Shown here: one piece after another, positions 10,201 to 17,702 of the stretch
Layout: each line of letters opens with the position of its first letter
Position numbering within the stretch: position 1 is the first letter of the stretch
Source of the DNA: Leptospiraceae bacterium
Lineage (GTDB): Bacteria > Spirochaetota > Leptospiria > Leptospirales > Leptospiraceae
NCBI GenBank assembly: GCA_017996175.1
Contig: JAGOHK010000003.1
Coordinates: 50,741 to 114,740 of the forward strand
Direction of reading: 5' to 3'
Length of the DNA stretch: 64,000 nt
Translations under genes and position numbers: made by a program
Notes under the pieces: generated by a model
Databases searched by the model: none
What the model saw: only the letters and a program-made list of their open reading frames with translations
Told to the model about the DNA's origin: nothing

Positions 10201-12863
10201 ATCACGATAGGATGGATGTGCTACCTGAGAAAAAAACTTATGAATCGGGAGAGACTGCGAAGTTTCAGATCCGTATGCCATTTAAGACCGCAACTGCTTT
10301 AGTGAGTGTGGAGCGAGAAGGGGTAATTGACTATTACCTCAAGCCCGTTAGTTCCGCAAATCCTACAATTGAAATACCGGTTAAAGCAAATTATGCGCCG
10401 AATGTATTCGTATCTGTTCTAGCTGTGCGTGGTAGAGTGGGGGAAATTAAACCAACCGCGCTTGTGGACTTAGGGAGACCCTCTTTTCGTTTAGGAATTA
10501 CAAGTATCAAAGTAGGCTGGAAGGCTCATGAACTAAAAGTGAGCGTAAAAACAGACAGACCAGTATTTAAAATTCGAGAAAAAGCAACTGTTACCGTAAA
10601 TGTAAAAACTTCCGATGGTGGGAAACTACCGGATAATAGCGATATTGCTCTTGTTGCTCTCGATGAAGGACTGCTTGAGTTAATGCCTAACAATACATGG
10701 GAATTACTTCGCGCCATGATGAATGAACGTGGGCTTGAGGTTAATACTGCTACGGCGCAAATGCAAGTAGTAGGAAGACGACACTTTGGACTAAAAGCAT
10801 TACCACCCGGAGGAGGTGGTGGAAAAGATTCCGCTAGAGAATTATTTGATACTCTACTTTTGTGGAAAGCAAGTGTGAAGCTGAATTCTTCTGGTTTGGC
10901 TGAGGTAGTAGTTCCACTGAATGATTCATTGACTCGTTTTAAAATTGTAGCGATTGCAACCGGTGGAGATAAATACTTTGGAACGGGCAGCACTTCGATT
11001 CGAACTACTCAAGATTTGATGTTACTTCCCGGCTTACCACAATTAGCCAGAGAAGGAGATACATTTAATCCATCGTTTACTGTGCGTAATGCGACGGAGA
11101 AACCGATGAAAGTCGAAGTGACCGGAAACATTTCCGGTCTTACTGGAAAATTAGAAAACCAAACTATTTCACTTGAAGCAGGTGAGTCGAAAGAAGTTTC
11201 TTGGTCGATTTCAATTCCATTTGGTGTTGAGAAACTAGTCTATGAATTTTCTGCAAAATCAGAAACAGGTGCAATGGATAAAGTCAAATTTGCCCAGAAA
11301 ATAGTTCAGGCGATTCCTGTTCGAGTCCAACAAGCTACACTATTACAAGTAGAAAATGAATATGCAATGACTGTAGAAAAACCATCCGATGCACTCGAAG
11401 GCAGAGGTGGGGTAAATATAGTGTATGCGAAGAGTTTGCTCGAAGGTCTGACTGGTGTTCAGGATTATATGAAAAAATATCCTTATACTTGTCTCGAACA
11501 ACAGACTTCCAAGATGATTGTTTTAAAGGACAAAGAAGGTTGGAAGGCTTTAATGAATGCACTTCCATCTTACTTGGATAGTGACGGACTAGCGAAATTT
11601 TTCCCAAATAGCTATTACGGCAATCCAATATTAACCGCTTATCTCTTAGCAATCTCAAACGAATCAGGATTTGAAATTCCTGCTGATAATAGAGAGATGA
11701 TGCTCACAGGACTAACTAGTTTTGTAGAAGGAACACTTTACCGAGAAAGCTCACTTCCTACTGCGGATCTAACAATTCGAAAATTAAATGCAATTGAAGC
11801 ACTGGCGAGATTCGGAAAAGCTAAACCAGAACATATCACGACACTTTCGATTCAAAGTAATTTACTGCCTACTTCGGCGCTTCTGGATTGGTGGAGTATT
11901 TTATATAAACTCAAAGATATTCCGAAACGTAATGAGCATATTACGCAAGTCGAGCAGATACTCAGAAGTAGACTCAACTTACAGGGAACTACGATGAAAT
12001 TCACGACAGAAGGAAGTGATTCTCTCTGGTGGTTAATGGTATCTTCCGATCAAAATGCAGTCCGACTTTTACTCAACCTTGTGAACTTAAAAAAATGGAA
12101 AGAAGATATTCCGCGTATCGTAAGAGGGGCTTTATCCAGACAAAGAAAAGGAAGTTGGGATATTACAACTGCAAATGCCTGGGGTATGATTGCATTTGAA
12201 AAATTCTCCAAGGAATACGAGAAAGAAGCAGTAGGCGGAGAAAGTTTCGGACTGTTAAACGAAGAAACGAAAACTACAGATTGGAAAACTACACCGAAAG
12301 GTTCAACACTTAGTTTCCCTTGGGCAAAATCTGCAACGGAATTAAAACTTAAGCACCAAGGAACCGGCAAACCCTGGGCTACGATTCAAAGCACGGCAGC
12401 GGTTCCGCTCAAGTCTGCGGTTTCTAACGGTTACACGATTGAAAAAACAATTACTCCTTTAGAAAAAAGAGGTTTACTCGGAATAGGCGCTGGTCTCAAA
12501 CGTGGTGACTTGGTGCGAGTTACTCTCAAAGTAAAAGCGGATGCAGATATGACCTGGGTTGTAATCAATGATCCAATTCCTACAGGAGCATCAATATTAG
12601 GTGGCGGCGGCTTACGAGATTCTGCCAGTGCGACCATGGGTGAAAAAAAATCTGGCTGGTCTTATCCAACTTTTGAAGAAAAATCTTTTGAATCCTACAG
12701 AGCGTATTACGAGTATTTGCCGGAGGGAGAGATGACAATTGAATATACAATTCGCCTAAACCAAGACGGTAAATTCAGCTTACCCGCTACACGTGTGGAA
12801 GCTATGTATTCTCCTGATATGTATGGGGAATATCCGAACTCACTTATGGAGATTGAGAAATAG
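7245..12863 (+). CDS. Bacterial alpha-2-macroglobulin (YfaS-like)
   Basis: A 1872-residue secreted protease trap. It has a cleavable signal peptide (MKKYFYLFLISLMGIFSLAA) with no lipobox cysteine, so it is probably periplasmic rather than lipid-anchored. The thioester motif is intact: YTCLEQQTSK with Cys1416, as in E. coli YfaS (CLEQ), so a thioester can form between the Cys and Gln. MG-type beta domains fill the N-terminal half; ALDEGLLELMPN and the Gly-rich PPGGGGG run precede the alpha-2-macroglobulin domain (about 1150-1200), and a helical thioester domain follows to about residue 1700. Such proteins covalently trap attacking proteases. In many bacteria the gene sits next to pbpC (penicillin-binding protein 1C); here it does not. 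Start ATG 7245 follows AAGGA. Confidence 0.93.
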   Translation: MKKYFYLFLISLMGIFSLAAQEKATITSFSPEGVVKNVKQVKVNFSAQMVPFGNPRVKTDQFEITCPVEGKARWIDEKTFVYEFPNNLEAGIVCKFLLKSNTKTLAGKEITGNKSFQFSTGGPTALFTNPYEGSTIDEDQIFILKMDAEVKESSLENRLMFEIEGIKERVAATIIKPSDAQDILKAEFGEKFKTEKLLLIKSKLRFPNKAKVSLILGKGIESKSGVKTDEDRVLAFSARTAFSADFSCDRENKNAGCIPISNFYVNFTSPIQKSDIKKITLDGGGKKWTAKIRGNSEEDSDGTTYSVYFEGPFPEETKFKLLVSDSLKDETGRKLSNATKFPLEVKSDKYPPLAKFSGSFGIIELEAEPLLPVTLRNLDKEVKAKVVKMTGEGGGFFSNLFGKKIKITPENILLWLKKVHKAEREKSIFAGEANTNSFTIPKPNGEKAFEVVGIPLKEPGFFVVEIESEKLGNSLLEKKGKMYVPTSALVTNMAVHFKWGTESSLVWVTSLDKAEGVADAKISIRDCKNNLVAQGQTDSSGILKLGGIPQSRIPNCSYSSYDNGLLVIAEKEKDLSFAHTSWDSGIENWRFNLSGYSSDGNSIAHTILDRTLLRAGETVHFKHILRSHNMKGVSFASPTILPNKMKITHIGSDQEYSVNLKWTGGFSEAEWKIPKQAKLGTYAINLYKGDKAYYTGEFKVEEFRVPLMKAIIKAPLEKLVKPKSFSVDLIVNYLAGGPAGGMAVKVKSWFRDTSIGEFEGFEDYTFANGRLKEGIRKLASTRNYYYDEEGDEQDTNGNSGNTSIKSQDLILDKIGFAKAEIKDIPEKDSPQEVVTELEYRDPVGEIQTVSSTIPIYPGRYLVGLKSEGWAASKDGVKIFAAVVDNAGKPKAGVDVSIDLLGRKTITHRKRLVGGFYSYDSVEEVKKHTTFCKGKTDAKGLLVCKKESPVSGDVIFQASIEDSAGNDVFAYREVYITGKDSWFNVSDHDRMDVLPEKKTYESGETAKFQIRMPFKTATALVSVEREGVIDYYLKPVSSANPTIEIPVKANYAPNVFVSVLAVRGRVGEIKPTALVDLGRPSFRLGITSIKVGWKAHELKVSVKTDRPVFKIREKATVTVNVKTSDGGKLPDNSDIALVALDEGLLELMPNNTWELLRAMMNERGLEVNTATAQMQVVGRRHFGLKALPPGGGGGKDSARELFDTLLLWKASVKLNSSGLAEVVVPLNDSLTRFKIVAIATGGDKYFGTGSTSIRTTQDLMLLPGLPQLAREGDTFNPSFTVRNATEKPMKVEVTGNISGLTGKLENQTISLEAGESKEVSWSISIPFGVEKLVYEFSAKSETGAMDKVKFAQKIVQAIPVRVQQATLLQVENEYAMTVEKPSDALEGRGGVNIVYAKSLLEGLTGVQDYMKKYPYTCLEQQTSKMIVLKDKEGWKALMNALPSYLDSDGLAKFFPNSYYGNPILTAYLLAISNESGFEIPADNREMMLTGLTSFVEGTLYRESSLPTADLTIRKLNAIEALARFGKAKPEHITTLSIQSNLLPTSALLDWWSILYKLKDIPKRNEHITQVEQILRSRLNLQGTTMKFTTEGSDSLWWLMVSSDQNAVRLLLNLVNLKKWKEDIPRIVRGALSRQRKGSWDITTANAWGMIAFEKFSKEYEKEAVGGESFGLLNEETKTTDWKTTPKGSTLSFPWAKSATELKLKHQGTGKPWATIQSTAAVPLKSAVSNGYTIEKTITPLEKRGLLGIGAGLKRGDLVRVTLKVKADADMTWVVINDPIPTGASILGGGGLRDSASATMGEKKSGWSYPTFEEKSFESYRAYYEYLPEGEMTIEYTIRLNQDGKFSLPATRVEAMYSPDMYGEYPNSLMEIEK

Positions 12864-12866
12864 GGA

Positions 12867-13070
12867 TTTACCATGGATTCGACGCGCTTCGCTTGCGGTT
12901 GGTGAGCCTTGTCGAATCCACACCACAGGCGCCGGCACGGAGACACTGAGGGAAGATTGGGATATTTTTTTTTACCCCTATCAACCCCGAAACCTGCATA
13001 GCCTGACTATTGGGCGTGAGCGGATGGAGCTTAATCGAATGTGTTTTCTATCGGGGGTCTATCTAAGTTA
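12867..13070. repeat. GC-rich intergenic repeat with hairpin
   Basis: The 308-base gap after the macroglobulin gene holds a GC-rich stretch unlike the AT-rich surroundings. A hairpin at 12875-12919 pairs GGATTCGAC with GTCGAATCC around a loop containing CGCTTCGCTTGCG. Part of it (TTACCATGG.TTCGA and GGTGAGCC) recurs in altered order at about 21600-21635, in the inverted orientation. An open frame runs through it but has no gene-like features. It is probably a small dispersed non-coding element. Confidence 0.5.
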
Positions 13071-13121
13071 GAACAAAAAAATAGATAATGGTGAAAGAAA
13101 TTTTAAAGCAAAAAAGACTTT

Positions 13122-13152
13122 CTATTATTTTGCAATCAATGTAAAATAATAG
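13122..13152. promoter_or_regulatory. Dyad upstream of the small membrane-protein genes
   Basis: A perfect 10-bp inverted repeat, CTATTATTTT and AAAATAATAG, separated by 11 bases, lies 19 bases before the ATG of the 44-residue gene. It may be an operator, or a hairpin in the mRNA leader just ahead of the AAGGAG ribosome site at 13159-13164. Confidence 0.45.
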
Positions 13153-13171
13153 TTAATAAAGGAGATTTACA

Positions 13172-13306
13172 ATGTCATTCACTTCAGTCCTATTAACTAT
13201 TTTAGCTTTAACCTTTAGCTTCGCCGGCTTGATTATTACAGGCACTCGGATTTTGAAGAAAGAAATCAAGGAGGAGTTGAGAGAGGAATTAAAGAATGCT
13301 AGATAA
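13172..13306 (+). CDS. Small membrane protein (44 aa)
   Basis: A short gene with a strong ribosome site (AAGGAG, 7 bases before ATG 13172). The product has one membrane segment at residues 5-25 (LLTILALTFSFAGLIITG) followed by a highly charged amphipathic helix, KKEIKEELREELKNAR. Its last 11 bases overlap the next small gene in another frame, a sign of translational coupling. I recognise no family. Single-span peptides with a charged helical tail include small regulators of membrane enzymes and some toxin peptides; nothing here decides between them. Confidence 0.6.
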   Translation: MSFTSVLLTILALTFSFAGLIITGTRILKKEIKEELREELKNAR

Positions 13307-13463
13307 AATTCTTTTTATTCTCTTTGCCCTTTTTATTGGATTAATATTCGCATTGGCTTTTACTTACAAAGAAATTGAAATTTATTATGATACGTTTATG
13401 ACGGTCATTACGATGGTTAGTTTCCTTTTAAGCGTATGGAGTTTTTTTAAAGGAAAGGAATGA
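13296..13463 (+). CDS. Small membrane protein (55 aa)
   Basis: Starts at ATG 13296 inside the end of the 44-residue gene. The product, beginning MLDKILFILFALFIGLIF, has two membrane segments (about 4-22 and 36-51) joined by a short polar loop, TYKEIEIYYD, and a basic end, FKGKE. An AAAGA site precedes the start within the upstream gene. No family is recognised. The tight overlap and shared membrane character suggest both peptides act in one complex. The phosphatase gene follows 16 bases later and could belong to the same transcript. Confidence 0.58.
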   Translation: MLDKILFILFALFIGLIFALAFTYKEIEIYYDTFMTVITMVSFLLSVWSFFKGKE

Positions 13464-13479
13464 AGTAATTTAAGTTACA

Positions 13480-14001
13480 ATGATAAGTATGCTAAACATA
13501 TACCCAATTCTATTGAATTTTCCTGGAAAGCTCGCTATCATTTCTCGTCCTCGTGGGAATGAAATCTTAGAAGAGTCTATCGAATTTTTAAAATCTATAG
13601 AGGTTAATTTAGTAGTATCCGCGCTAACAAAGGAAGAAGAATTCGAATTGGGTTTGAACAAAGAAAAAGAAGTTTGCGAAAAGTATCGGATTGATTTCCT
13701 GCAATTTCGTATTGAGGACCGAGGAGTTCCGGCTAATGTTAGTTTGTTTCAATCATTTTGCAAAGACCTTGCTTTAAAAATTCAAGAAGGTAAGTCTATT
13801 GGAATTCATTGTCGTGCTGGAATTGGGAGATCTTCTCTTATTGCTGCTAGTGTAATGATTCATTTAGGGTTTACTTCGAGTAATGCGCTGAGTATCATTT
13901 CAGAGAGTCGAAACTTGAAAGTGCCAGATACTATTGAGCAGGAGAAGTGGGTGGGGGAGTACTATAAGTCGGCAATTGGTAAAGTTTCGGACATGGGTTG
14001 A
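13480..14001 (+). CDS. Dual-specificity / tyrosine phosphatase-like protein
   Basis: A 173-residue cysteine phosphatase. The P-loop IGIHCRAGIGRSS (Cys at about residue 109) has the exact HCxxGxxRS pattern, and the general-acid region is probably RIEDRGVP (Asp at about 78). N-terminal RPRGNEILEESIEFLKSIEVNLVVSAL fits the DSP/PTP fold seen in bacterial and archaeal small phosphatases. The target, protein or small molecule, is unknown. Two starts are possible, ATG 13480 and ATG 13489; neither has a strong ribosome site. It is downstream of the two small membrane-protein genes and may be expressed with them. Confidence 0.82.
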   Translation: MISMLNIYPILLNFPGKLAIISRPRGNEILEESIEFLKSIEVNLVVSALTKEEEFELGLNKEKEVCEKYRIDFLQFRIEDRGVPANVSLFQSFCKDLALKIQEGKSIGIHCRAGIGRSSLIAASVMIHLGFTSSNALSIISESRNLKVPDTIEQEKWVGEYYKSAIGKVSDMG

Positions 14002-14071
14002 ATTGGGATTAGCCTTGAATTCAAATCATCGTATGACAAAAACTAAATTTTTTATTTCGGAGCGAAATTGC

Positions 14072-14099
14072 TTGACAAAACAGTTTAATTGACTATAAT
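14072..14099 (+). promoter_or_regulatory. Strong sigma-70-type promoter
   Basis: Consensus TTGACA at 14072-14077 and TATAAT at 14094-14099 are separated by 16 bases. Transcription would start near 14106, leaving a leader of about 14 bases before ATG 14120 of the Big_5 lipoprotein gene. Both boxes match the consensus exactly. Confidence 0.75.
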
Positions 14100-14119
14100 A
14101 ACTATAGGTATATTCCCAG

Positions 14120-14896
14120 ATGTTCAGACTCGTCACTTTACTGTTTTGTTTGGCTCTCTGTTTTTGTATGCGCTCGGAAGGAGAAAAAAACCCTGAAAAG
14201 CAAGACAAAAAGTCTAGTTCAGTGTTCCCTTTTTTATTATTGGCTTTAATCCAATACAAAGAAGCAAATCCACCCTGTAAATTGTTATCGTGTATAGCAC
14301 ATCAGGCGCAATTTTTTACTCTTAGTTGTACAGAAGTGCAACAGTCGTCAAACAAAGCCTGTTCGGATGATCTTTGCAAATCACACCAGTCTGCCGGTGT
14401 TGAGGTTATTAGTTCGGAGAAATCCTGTTCTGAATTTGGCTTTAAATTTATACCTACTACGACGGCTAATTGTCATTATAATAGTTATCCAAAGTTGTTC
14501 CCTAGTGGACAGAAATGTGCTTCTATTGTCGTAGACAATGCAATAAAGAGTAATCTTTCCATTGTATTGGATAATAACGCTTTGCCCACTGTCACGTCTA
14601 CAAAACCTGTGAATGAATTTGTTTTGATTTCGAAAGATGATTTGGTGAATATCGTGTTCTCGGAAAGAATTAATTCAAAAACACTTACAGGCTCAAATAT
14701 TACAGCGACCGTAGCGGGTAATCCTGTTAGTCTGACGTTACTTACTGGTTCGAGTTTTGTAAACATACTGCCAAGTCCCATGGGCAACTCATGGTTAACT
14801 GGTCAGGTCTATACAATTACTATCTCCGGAAATATAGAAGATGAATACGGAAATAAAATGAATCAAAATTATACTTTTAATTTTCAGGCTAATTAA
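14120..14896 (+). CDS. Lipoprotein with C-terminal Big_5/SbsA-like Ig domain
   Basis: A 258-residue predicted lipoprotein. The hydrophobic signal runs to the cysteines in LALCFCMRS (Cys14 or Cys16). A cysteine-rich middle (about 50-125, with at least ten Cys) is followed by a C-terminal Ig-like domain, about 170-258: VNIVFSERINSKTLTGSNI, VYTITISGNIEDEYGNKM and a closing YTFNFQ, the standard pattern of the Big_5 (SbsA) domain. Such domains are structural modules of surface proteins. A consensus promoter lies directly upstream. Its stop (TAA 14894-14896) is immediately followed by ATG 14897 of the Asp-box gene, so the two are one operon. Confidence 0.75.
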   Translation: MFRLVTLLFCLALCFCMRSEGEKNPEKQDKKSSSVFPFLLLALIQYKEANPPCKLLSCIAHQAQFFTLSCTEVQQSSNKACSDDLCKSHQSAGVEVISSEKSCSEFGFKFIPTTTANCHYNSYPKLFPSGQKCASIVVDNAIKSNLSIVLDNNALPTVTSTKPVNEFVLISKDDLVNIVFSERINSKTLTGSNITATVAGNPVSLTLLTGSSFVNILPSPMGNSWLTGQVYTITISGNIEDEYGNKMNQNYTFNFQAN

Positions 14897-15778
14897 ATGC
14901 GAACTACGATTAAACTGATTTTAATTTTACTTTTGGTCTTTACTTGTAAAAAAGAAGCAGAACCGAATGAATTAGAGCAGCTTTGTTTCTTATTGGTAGG
15001 GGCAAAGGAAGAAAGAGAAGGAACTTTTAGTTTAGAACTAAAACAATCAGTGAACAATAAAATTTATATTGAAGCATATAGATCCCAGTATTCAAATTCA
15101 GAAAAATTTTATTTTTTTTCTGAGGATCAGGGCGATAGCTGGCAAAAATATAGCGAGCAAGTTCTTCCTTTAGGGCAAAGTTTTTCGGCAAACCTTGCTC
15201 AAGGGGAAACTCCGTTTGAAATTGAATATTCATCTGGTGGAATCGGTTGGCTTGTTTCTCATGTAAATTATAGTGTTATCTTTATTCGAAAAACTTCTGA
15301 TTCGGGTGCGACATGGGTTCTTCAAAAAAAAATAGTGATGGAATCGTTTTATGGGAATCTTAAAATTATTAATACCAATGAAATTGTAGTATTTGTTTCT
15401 CCTAATTCTATTTTTAGAACGTTAGACGGAGGAGTCAATTGGAGTCAGAGTTTTTTGGATAGTTCTTATGAGTTTCAAAGTATGAAAATTTATAGTTCAG
15501 GTGTAGGATTTATACAAGGCAATAAACCTTATCCGAATGAACCGGATCATATACTTTTAGAGACAAAAGATAACGGGGTTTCTTGGACAAAAATTAAAAA
15601 TTTAGTCGGATTTTATGATTCCTTTTTACAACTCAACGAGCAAGTTATTTTGCATACCGAAAAAGAAAATCTGTACCGCACAGAAGATTCTGCTAAGACT
15701 TGGATCAAATTAGACAATGGTTTCGCAAAATATACTTACTTAGATCGAAAATTTCCTCGACTGCCTTGTCAATTTTAA
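14897..15778 (+). CDS. Lipoprotein with Asp-box (BNR/sortilin-like) repeats
   Basis: A 293-residue predicted lipoprotein with signal MRTTIKLILILLLVFTC (Cys17). It carries about five Asp-box repeats of the S-x-D-x-G-x-x-W type: SEDQGDSWQ, TSDSGATW, TLDGGVNWS, TKDNGVSWT and TEDSAKTW. This indicates a beta-propeller as in sialidases, sortilin-type proteins and YCF48. No sialidase catalytic arginines can be confirmed by eye, so a binding or assembly role is as likely as an enzymatic one. It follows the Big_5 lipoprotein gene with no gap. The 344 bases after it, to 16122, hold no gene I can support; a TTGACA at 15974-15979 is the only promoter-like box noticed. Confidence 0.75.
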   Translation: MRTTIKLILILLLVFTCKKEAEPNELEQLCFLLVGAKEEREGTFSLELKQSVNNKIYIEAYRSQYSNSEKFYFFSEDQGDSWQKYSEQVLPLGQSFSANLAQGETPFEIEYSSGGIGWLVSHVNYSVIFIRKTSDSGATWVLQKKIVMESFYGNLKIINTNEIVVFVSPNSIFRTLDGGVNWSQSFLDSSYEFQSMKIYSSGVGFIQGNKPYPNEPDHILLETKDNGVSWTKIKNLVGFYDSFLQLNEQVILHTEKENLYRTEDSAKTWIKLDNGFAKYTYLDRKFPRLPCQF

Positions 15779-16122
15779 ACGGTCATTCGTCGAATTACTA
15801 AAATGCAATGGACTTTGCCTTTTATTTCCTCAATCATTTACAAATATTCTTAAAATCTACGAGCAAGGCGAATTGAAAGTTGCCTAACCTCAAATATTCA
15901 AACCTGCCAAACCTTTCTTCAAAACTAAACTCAATGGATACGAGTGGTTTTGTGGAATAATTATGAAATGGAATTGACAAAGGTCTCTATCTAAAACATA
16001 AAATTCATATACTATTTGTGGATTGGTTAAATCTAGTTAAGACTTAGAGTTTACATAAAATTGTATCGCCTTTGGAATTTAAGTTATATCATACACAAAG
16101 TTCAAAATTTAAGGAATCAAAT

Positions 16123-16890
16123 ATGATCTTACGAATATTAGAAAATGCTAATAAATCAATTTCCAGCAATGGGATTTCCAATTTCCATTTCTTTAGGAAA
16201 TTAATTTTAGTTTTTGGTTTACTTTGTTTATTTTCTTTTTGCAATCCGGAGCATCAAATGAAGCGACCCAATGGAGTTCCTAAGGAAGCAAATTTCGATA
16301 GAAAAAAAAATATTTATACCTTAAATAAAGATCAGCATCTTTATACTTGGTATGAGTCGGGAAAACTTTATGCAGATTGCCAAACTAATTCGATTGGAAT
16401 TTTACACGGTGAATGTACATACTACTTTGAAACTAGCGACCGTATTTTGAGTAAAGGAAATTTTGTTAATACATTAAAAGATGGTCTCTGGTATTGGTAT
16501 TTTCCAAATGGAAATATTTATTACAAACAAAATTTTAATCACGCAAAACGACGAACCGATTTCTGGGTAGAAACCAATTTACTAGGAAATGAACACGGTT
16601 CTTACGAACGTTACTATGAAGATGGAAAACTAGAAGAGCGTGGCGACTATGATACCGGTTACAAATCTGGCTATTGGGAAAAATACCATAAGAACGGCAA
16701 ATTAGAATATACCGGAAGTTATTTGCGAGATCAAAAAATCGGAAATTGGAAATACTATTACGCTGATGGAAAAATGGAAGCTGAGGAAAACTTTGGAACT
16801 AAATCAGAATTTTTAAATCGTGTAACATATTTCCCAGATGGCGGTTTGAACTGTAAGAATTTTACAGGCAAACCATTAGAGTGTAAATAA
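16123..16890 (+). CDS. MORN/YwqK-repeat lipoprotein
   Basis: ATG 16123, with an AAGGA site 7-11 bases upstream, is preferred to the TTG at 16072. The product has about 255 residues; the signal segment LILVFGLLCLFSFC gives a lipobox cysteine near residue 44. The rest is a series of MORN-like repeats of the type YYEDGKLEERGDYDTGYKSG and YHKNGKLEYTGSY, with G.W.YYY and DG.L turns, as in the YwqK family of antitoxin-like and surface repeat proteins. The N-terminal extension before the hydrophobic stretch is long for a signal peptide (about 28 residues). Function unknown; the repeats usually form an extended beta-sheet that binds protein or membrane. Confidence 0.75.
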   Translation: MILRILENANKSISSNGISNFHFFRKLILVFGLLCLFSFCNPEHQMKRPNGVPKEANFDRKKNIYTLNKDQHLYTWYESGKLYADCQTNSIGILHGECTYYFETSDRILSKGNFVNTLKDGLWYWYFPNGNIYYKQNFNHAKRRTDFWVETNLLGNEHGSYERYYEDGKLEERGDYDTGYKSGYWEKYHKNGKLEYTGSYLRDQKIGNWKYYYADGKMEAEENFGTKSEFLNRVTYFPDGGLNCKNFTGKPLECK

Positions 16891-16896
16891 TGTATA

Positions 16897-16970
16897 ATGT
16901 CATTCCCGAAATTTTCAGTCGGGAATCTCTACATTTTGAGACCCCCGACTAAAAATTTCGGGGGTGACAT
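16897..16970. repeat. 74-bp palindromic element, family TGTCATTCCCGA
   Basis: A near-perfect hairpin of two 27-base arms: the left begins ATGTCATTCCCGAAATTTTC and ends with AGTCGGG; the right is its complement with three mismatches. The core GTCGGGAATCTC...GA.CCCCGA recurs at 35202-35302. It starts 6 bases after the stop of the MORN lipoprotein gene and could also end its transcript. It looks like a small palindromic dispersed repeat. Confidence 0.7.
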
Positions 16971-16983
16971 TAGAAAAGCTATT

Positions 16984-17097
16984 TATACCATTTCTCAAAA
17001 AGAATTGCATCTAAGCAACTCAAATTAGTTGAAATGGTCTATACTAATTCACTTTTCTATAAAATCTTGCGCAACGATTAAGTAGAATTAGTATATA
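16984..17097. repeat. Structured dispersed element, copy A
   Basis: Begins TATACCATTTCTCAAAAAG and ends near GTATATA. It shares most positions with 25817-25970: the opening 25 bases, an AAATGGTCTA block and a closing stem-loop with conserved loop AATCTTGCGCAAC. In this copy the closing stem pairs TATACTAATTC with GAATTAGTATA. Its end overlaps the last codons of the gene at 17088-17375. Confidence 0.6.
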
Positions 17098-17375
17098 ATA
17101 TTCTCAATCTCTTCGAGCGTATACTCTGTCTTATTCACATAACTCAGATAATTACGAATATCCGCAGAAGTACTTTTGGGGTCAATCTCCTTACAGGCTT
17201 TGACCCAATCTTGCAAGTCGTAATCGTAAAAACTTTTTTTAGGATAGGATTTTTTCAGTTTGTAAAACTGGTAACGAGTAATTTGATATTTTGTACAAAG
17301 AGAAGAAATAGTTTCTTTTTTAAGATAAAAATCTTTAAATAAATGATAGATTTCTAAAGAAGACAAGTTCTTCAT
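17088..17375 (-). CDS. Small protein with possible helix-turn-helix
   Basis: A 95-residue basic protein. Residues about 17-42 (KETISSLCTKYQITRYQFYKLKKS) look like a helix-turn-helix of the homeodomain-like or transposase type: a helix, the turn KYQIT and a recognition helix with basic residues. The C-terminal part is acidic and helical (TLEEIENIIY). I recognise no specific family. Its 3' end lies within repeat copy A, whose closing stem includes the stop region, so the present C-terminus may have been set by the element. It stands alone on this strand. Confidence 0.5.
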   Translation of the reverse strand: MKNLSSLEIYHLFKDFYLKKETISSLCTKYQITRYQFYKLKKSYPKKSFYDYDLQDWVKACKEIDPKSTSADIRNYLSYVNKTEYTLEEIENIIY

Positions 17376-17403
17376 AGATTAGCATTTCCTAATGTAAAGA
17401 AGC

Positions 17404-17482
17404 TTAGTTGGTTTTCGGGATTATTCATCCTGTAAATCATGTTAATCCTGTCTAAAAATTTTCTTCTACCGAAATTTAATTT
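17404..17482 (-). repeat. Dispersed repeat GACAGGATTAAC, copy 1
   Basis: Read on the minus strand this contains TTTTTAGACAGGATTAAC, ATGATTTACAGGAT and CCGAAAACCAA, matching 41419-41495 with few changes. The shared phrase (GACAGGATTAACA.GATTTACAGGAT) is one seen scattered in many bacterial genomes. In this copy the terminal inverted repeats are degraded. The rest of the 17376-17702 gap contains nothing I recognise apart from the leader of the LruC gene. Confidence 0.6.
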
Positions 17483-17702
17483 AGGTTCCGTATATTCTCA
17501 AAATCACTTCTGATTACCTAAAGTAACAATTTTGTTTGCGGTAAGTAATCAATACTGTGGTGATCACGTAATTGCTAGTTTAAAAATTACAAATTATTGC
17601 AAATAGCAAACAAAAAAAAATAAAACTAGACCTTTCGCTCTATTGTATCTGGGAACATTTAGGTGTATACTAATTTTACATTTTCGAAGAGAGGGTATGG
17701 TC

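Noticed and set aside
12793..13071. Plus-strand frame overlapping the macroglobulin end and repeat
   Set aside because: Most of it is the repeat at 12867-13070 and an out-of-frame part of the macroglobulin gene.
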